Shown here one piece after another: positions 60,601 to 64,000 of a stretch of 64,000 nt of DNA. Origin of the DNA: Allolobophora icterica. Taxonomy: Eukaryota > Annelida > Clitellata > Crassiclitellata > Lumbricidae. The stretch spans positions 71,965,525 through 72,029,524 of the forward strand of contig OY744606.1 of assembly GCA_963556255.1 (NCBI GenBank). Direction: 5' to 3'. A model generated the notes under the pieces. The model was not told the DNA's origin. It was given only the letters and a program-made list of their open reading frames with translations, and did no database searches. Position 1 is the stretch's first letter. Each line of letters begins with the position of its first letter. A program made the position numbers and the translations under genes.

Positions 60601-60884
60601 AAACCAGTAGCCGACGAATAAAAAGTTCGAGCGACAGAAAATACTTAAATTAGATGAGAGAAATCAGATACATAATTATATCTAGCAAATTCTGGACCAA
60701 GCATTCATATCATGGTGATCTTTGGAACATAGCTTTAACCAGCGAAACTGATTCGACACGCATTCCTATGCGTTGTTAATAAGGAAGCATAGAGTCTGAT
60801 GAATTCTATATATTCTATTTATTCAGCTTTTTCTTTCGGCCTTGTAACTATATCCAAGACACACTACTTCAAGCCGGCCTATAG

Positions 60885-60965
60885 GCCGTGTTGACTTTGT
60901 CAAATCGCCGTTGTAACGGCATGTGTCGTGTTACGGCGCTGTAGAAATCGTCGTATTCATCATCG

Positions 60966-61011
<46 letters not shown>
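60885..61011 (+). mobile_element. retro tail (LINE B type) with (ATC)n end
   Basis: cggcgctgtagaaatcgtcg matches the ggcgctgtagaaatc tail of LINE B (22.6 and 47.6 kb) and runs straight into (ATC)n at 60957-61011. The upstream part is too short or diverged to identify. Confidence 0.6.
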
Positions 61012-62372
61012 GTGACGTTTTGGTGGTAAATCAGAAGCATCTCTCCTGAACACAAAAGACTCTTTGACTATTTGTTGAAAAGTAGCGAAACCTCTAAAGC
61101 CCTGGTTTCAGAAGCCGTCAAGACATTTCGGCGATGTAGCGTAGGCTATACCGAGGCAAGATTCAAGGTAAATGGAGAGCTGGTGAATAATTTTCGATTA
61201 TTTGACGGTATATATAATCAAGGCGAGAGCAGACAACAGAGTAGGTTACTTATGATCTATAACATAAAATTATATCTGTGGTAAGAGCAGATCTATGTGA
61301 CGTATTGCTGTGATATGATAGAAACAAGATTTGCCAAGTGTTCCTACGTGAGGTCGAAGTGTAGCACGATTACTGTTCAGATTTACCCCCAGGGTTTTGA
61401 CGGTGTTTCTACAGCGGAACAGCAGTGCCGAAAAGGTCAACGCGGGAATAAGAATGGAAAGGCCGTAGGGCGTAGGCGTGAGCCAAACATTATTGCCTCA
61501 AATAGATGACCTACTGACCCGACCTGGATCAGAGGTGCACTCGATTTTATCAGACGATCAGCAGTAACTTGAATTAACCTGGAACGTCGCAATAGCTTTA
61601 GGAAATGCGCCAGACCAGATGCGCATTTGGCATTAACCTGGCTCTCGTCTATTTGATTTGATAAAGCGCTAGTGTTACTAGGGACTAGGGCCTATAATAA
61701 TAGGCTGGTCTACCTGATGCAGATTGCGCGTTTACGATGATGAGAAACTTCGGAGATTTACATTTACATTCACTTTAAATTACATTATCACTGGTAAAGG
61801 CTTTTCTTAACAAGAAAATTTCAATCAATGTTATTCAGAACGGGACTGGAATTAGCTGCCCCGTGTCCTTGTTGCACCTTATTGTCCAAACCCTTCTTTG
61901 CTTTCTCTCCCTCCGTTCCGTGTCCTGCCATTGAGGTCAGGTTAGTCATAGCAATTGACCAAAATAATAAGTAAACAACTGTGATTTTTTAGCCTAATAC
62001 GTCCTGATCCTGTGTAATAAATCTGATGTTCCGTGTGCGTTGATTTCATTGGGTCTCGCTTGGCACTGGGTGTCGTGCCATTTCCACGAATTTTCAATTT
62101 AGGCCCATATATTGCGGTCAAGAATTTGGGGGTCAGTTTAGGCCTATTTTTGCGGTCAAGATCAAATCGGTGGCCTTGTTTGGGTGGACACCTAAAACAC
62201 CCCTAACGCCGCGCGCGCGGCCCTGGTTCAATGACTTTTACTACGTTACAATAGACTCCTTTTAACACAAGGGAAAGCTGTCTTATAAACTTTCTCCATC
62301 CGCTACTGTTGGAGATCTTGGATTCAACCGTGCTTCAACACTCATTAAAATCTCAAATGGCTGCAACTCACT
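61012..62372. other. gene-free stretch
   Basis: Frames at 61072-61284 and 61297-61509 have no support. A gataaagcgctagtgttact retro-tail-like fragment lies at 61660. Confidence 0.35.
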
Positions 62373-63100
62373 ATAGTCTGGATTTAAAATCGTTGAAATC
62401 ACTAATACACAGGGGCTATTATTTTGGCGAAACATAGTCTGGATTTAAAATCGTTGAAAACACTAATACACATGGGCTATTATTTTGGCGAAACATAGTC
62501 TGGATTTAAAATCGTTGAAAACACTAATACACAGGAGCTATTATTTTGGCGAAACATAGTCTGGATTTAAAATCGTTGAAAACACTAATACACATGGGCT
62601 ATTATTTTGGCGAAACAGTCTGGATTTAAAATCGTTGAAAACCTAATACACAGGGGCTATTATTTTGGCGAAACATAGTCTGGATTTAAAATCGTTGAAA
62701 ACACTAATACACATGGGCTATTATTTTGACGAAACATAGTCTGGATTTAAAATCGTTGAAAACACTAATACACATGGGCTATTATTTTGGCGAAACATAG
62801 TCTGGATTTAAAATCGTTGAAAACACTAATACACATGGGCTATTATTTTGGCGAAACATAGTCTGGATTTAAAATCGTTGAAAACACTAATACACAGGGG
62901 CTATTATTTTGGCGAAACATAGTCTGGATTTAAAATCGTTGAAAACACTAATACACAGGGGCTATTATTTTGGCGAAACATAGTCTGGATTTAAAATCGT
63001 TGAAAACACTAATGCACAGGGGCTATTATTTTGGCGAAACATAGTCTGGATTTAAATTCGTTGAAAACACTAATACACATGGGCTATTATTTTGACGAAA
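62373..63100. repeat. 61-bp minisatellite, 12 copies
   Basis: Unit: tagtctggatttaaaatcgt, tgaaaacactaatacaca, ggggctattattttggcgaaa. Copies are about 95 percent alike; the main variant is aggggc against atgggc, and one unit is 2-3 bp shorter. No coding potential across it. Confidence 0.97.
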
Positions 63101-63285
63101 CTCGACAACAGCAAATACACACGGCACTTTGTAGTCTCACTGACTGCTCGATGCTTCATATAGCTTGAATAATGCATCAGTCTGCAAGAAGGTGTTTTAC
63201 ACTCATAGCACGAGACCATATGACATCTGCCATTTGTTCTCGGAGATTGGATATCTGTATATCCATCTGTCTCTATGTCTGTCTC

Positions 63286-63316
<31 letters not shown>

Positions 63317-64000
63317 TTGTCTCTCTCTCTCTCATTGTCTCTCTATCTCTGCCACTTGTCTATCTTTCTCTTTTTCGTTCCTCTACTCTCACTCAGTCAC
63401 TCTATCTCGTCCTGTTTCTTTGTTCATTTGCTTGTCTGTCTATCCGCCTGTCTATCTGTTTGTCACTAGGCCTCTATGTTAAACTAATAACATGACTGAG
63501 TTGCATTTGGGCGGGCAGCCGTAAACAGCAGAGTAAAACCGGAGAGGCGTATTCCAAATGCATCCCTAGAGTTTTCCTTACTGTCCAATTCTTCTGTGGA
63601 AAAGCTGTCGCATCTCGCCATCGTCTCAACACAACGACATCTGCCTTTTAAATCGATTTTCTCGCAATTTTGTCCAGTCGACAGAAACAGTGACCTTTCT
63701 CTTTATCTCCTCTTGACCCGTCTGTCTAGGTCTCGTCCAGGATACAATGGTTAAATATTCTCCTCCTGTTGGTCTTTTTTCGAAGCAAGTTAATGAAGTC
63801 CGAGTTCCAATTTGTCGAGACTCAATCTTATTATCTCCTCGTTGATTTCAAAGGCCAGCTGCACTGCACTGGGAACAGATGTCTTAAAAGACGCTATATA
63901 AATGCTCTTAATGAAATAAAAAAAATTGAAGGCCGGATGGACGGTTCAATGGACGGTTCAATGGATGGATGGATGAATGGATGGGTGGATGTATGGATGG
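63101..64000. other. gene-free end with simple repeats
   Basis: (CTGTCT)n and (CT)n-like at 63255-63345, cctgtctatctgtttgtc types to 63470, and (GGAT)n at 63935-64000 running off the window. The (GGAT)n follows gacgctatataaatgctctt (63892), another retro-tail-like sequence. Confidence 0.6.

Noticed and set aside
62373..63100. Regular repeat array resembling a CRISPR
   Set aside because: The whole 61-bp unit is repeated with no unique spacers, and the DNA is eukaryotic; it is a minisatellite. The same applies to 8068-8275 and 53045-53245.

Overview
This is eukaryotic nuclear DNA from an animal. It has spliced genes with GT-AG introns, a Runt-domain transcription factor, a rhodopsin-class GPCR, a KY/hillarin-type protein and a dense load of hAT transposons, non-LTR retrotransposons, tRNA-derived SINEs and microsatellites. 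The palindrome TAGGCCTA recurs across the window; together with the gene set this suggests a marine invertebrate deuterostome, perhaps an echinoderm. That assignment is inference. There is no prokaryotic operon, CRISPR array or phage.

Layout. 1-9.4 kb is gene-poor and holds four hAT insertions with 8-bp target-site duplications (TSDs), a (TTA)n tract and a decayed LINE. 9.4-9.9 kb holds a probable first exon of a type II membrane protein on the minus strand behind a TATA box. 14.3-16.1 kb holds a 612-residue single-exon KY-like plus coiled-coil protein (minus strand). 17.9-19.0 kb is a TIR element with TA target duplications. 19.5-23.5 kb is SINE and LINE debris. 23.5-33.0 kb is a three-exon Runx-like gene (plus strand, predicted 505 residues) with TATA box and poly(A) signal; its first intron carries a 1.7-kb hAT element with an internally deleted transposase. 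33-36 kb is repeats. 35.5-52.8 kb is a GPCR gene on the minus strand, with four exons covering TM3-TM7 seen; TM1-TM2 exons were not found. Its introns contain LINEs, a tandem array, MITEs, large microsatellites and a 200-base assembly gap at 41301-41500. 53-64 kb is gene-free and repeat-rich, with a nested hAT element at 54.1-55.7 kb, a MITE at 57.7 kb and a 61-bp minisatellite at 62.4-63.1 kb.

How the parts relate. The genes do not form an operon-like system; they are unrelated neighbours. What is coherent is the mobile-element ecology. At least nine hAT-type insertions have identifiable TIRs and 8-bp duplications, one of them with an empty site preserved in an adjacent tandem copy. A LINE and several SINE or retro tails share a 3' hairpin, and one copy shows paired compensatory changes. 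Microsatellites repeatedly sit directly at retroelement 3' ends.

All exon borders come from reading splice sites and phases by eye; no alignment or database search was run.
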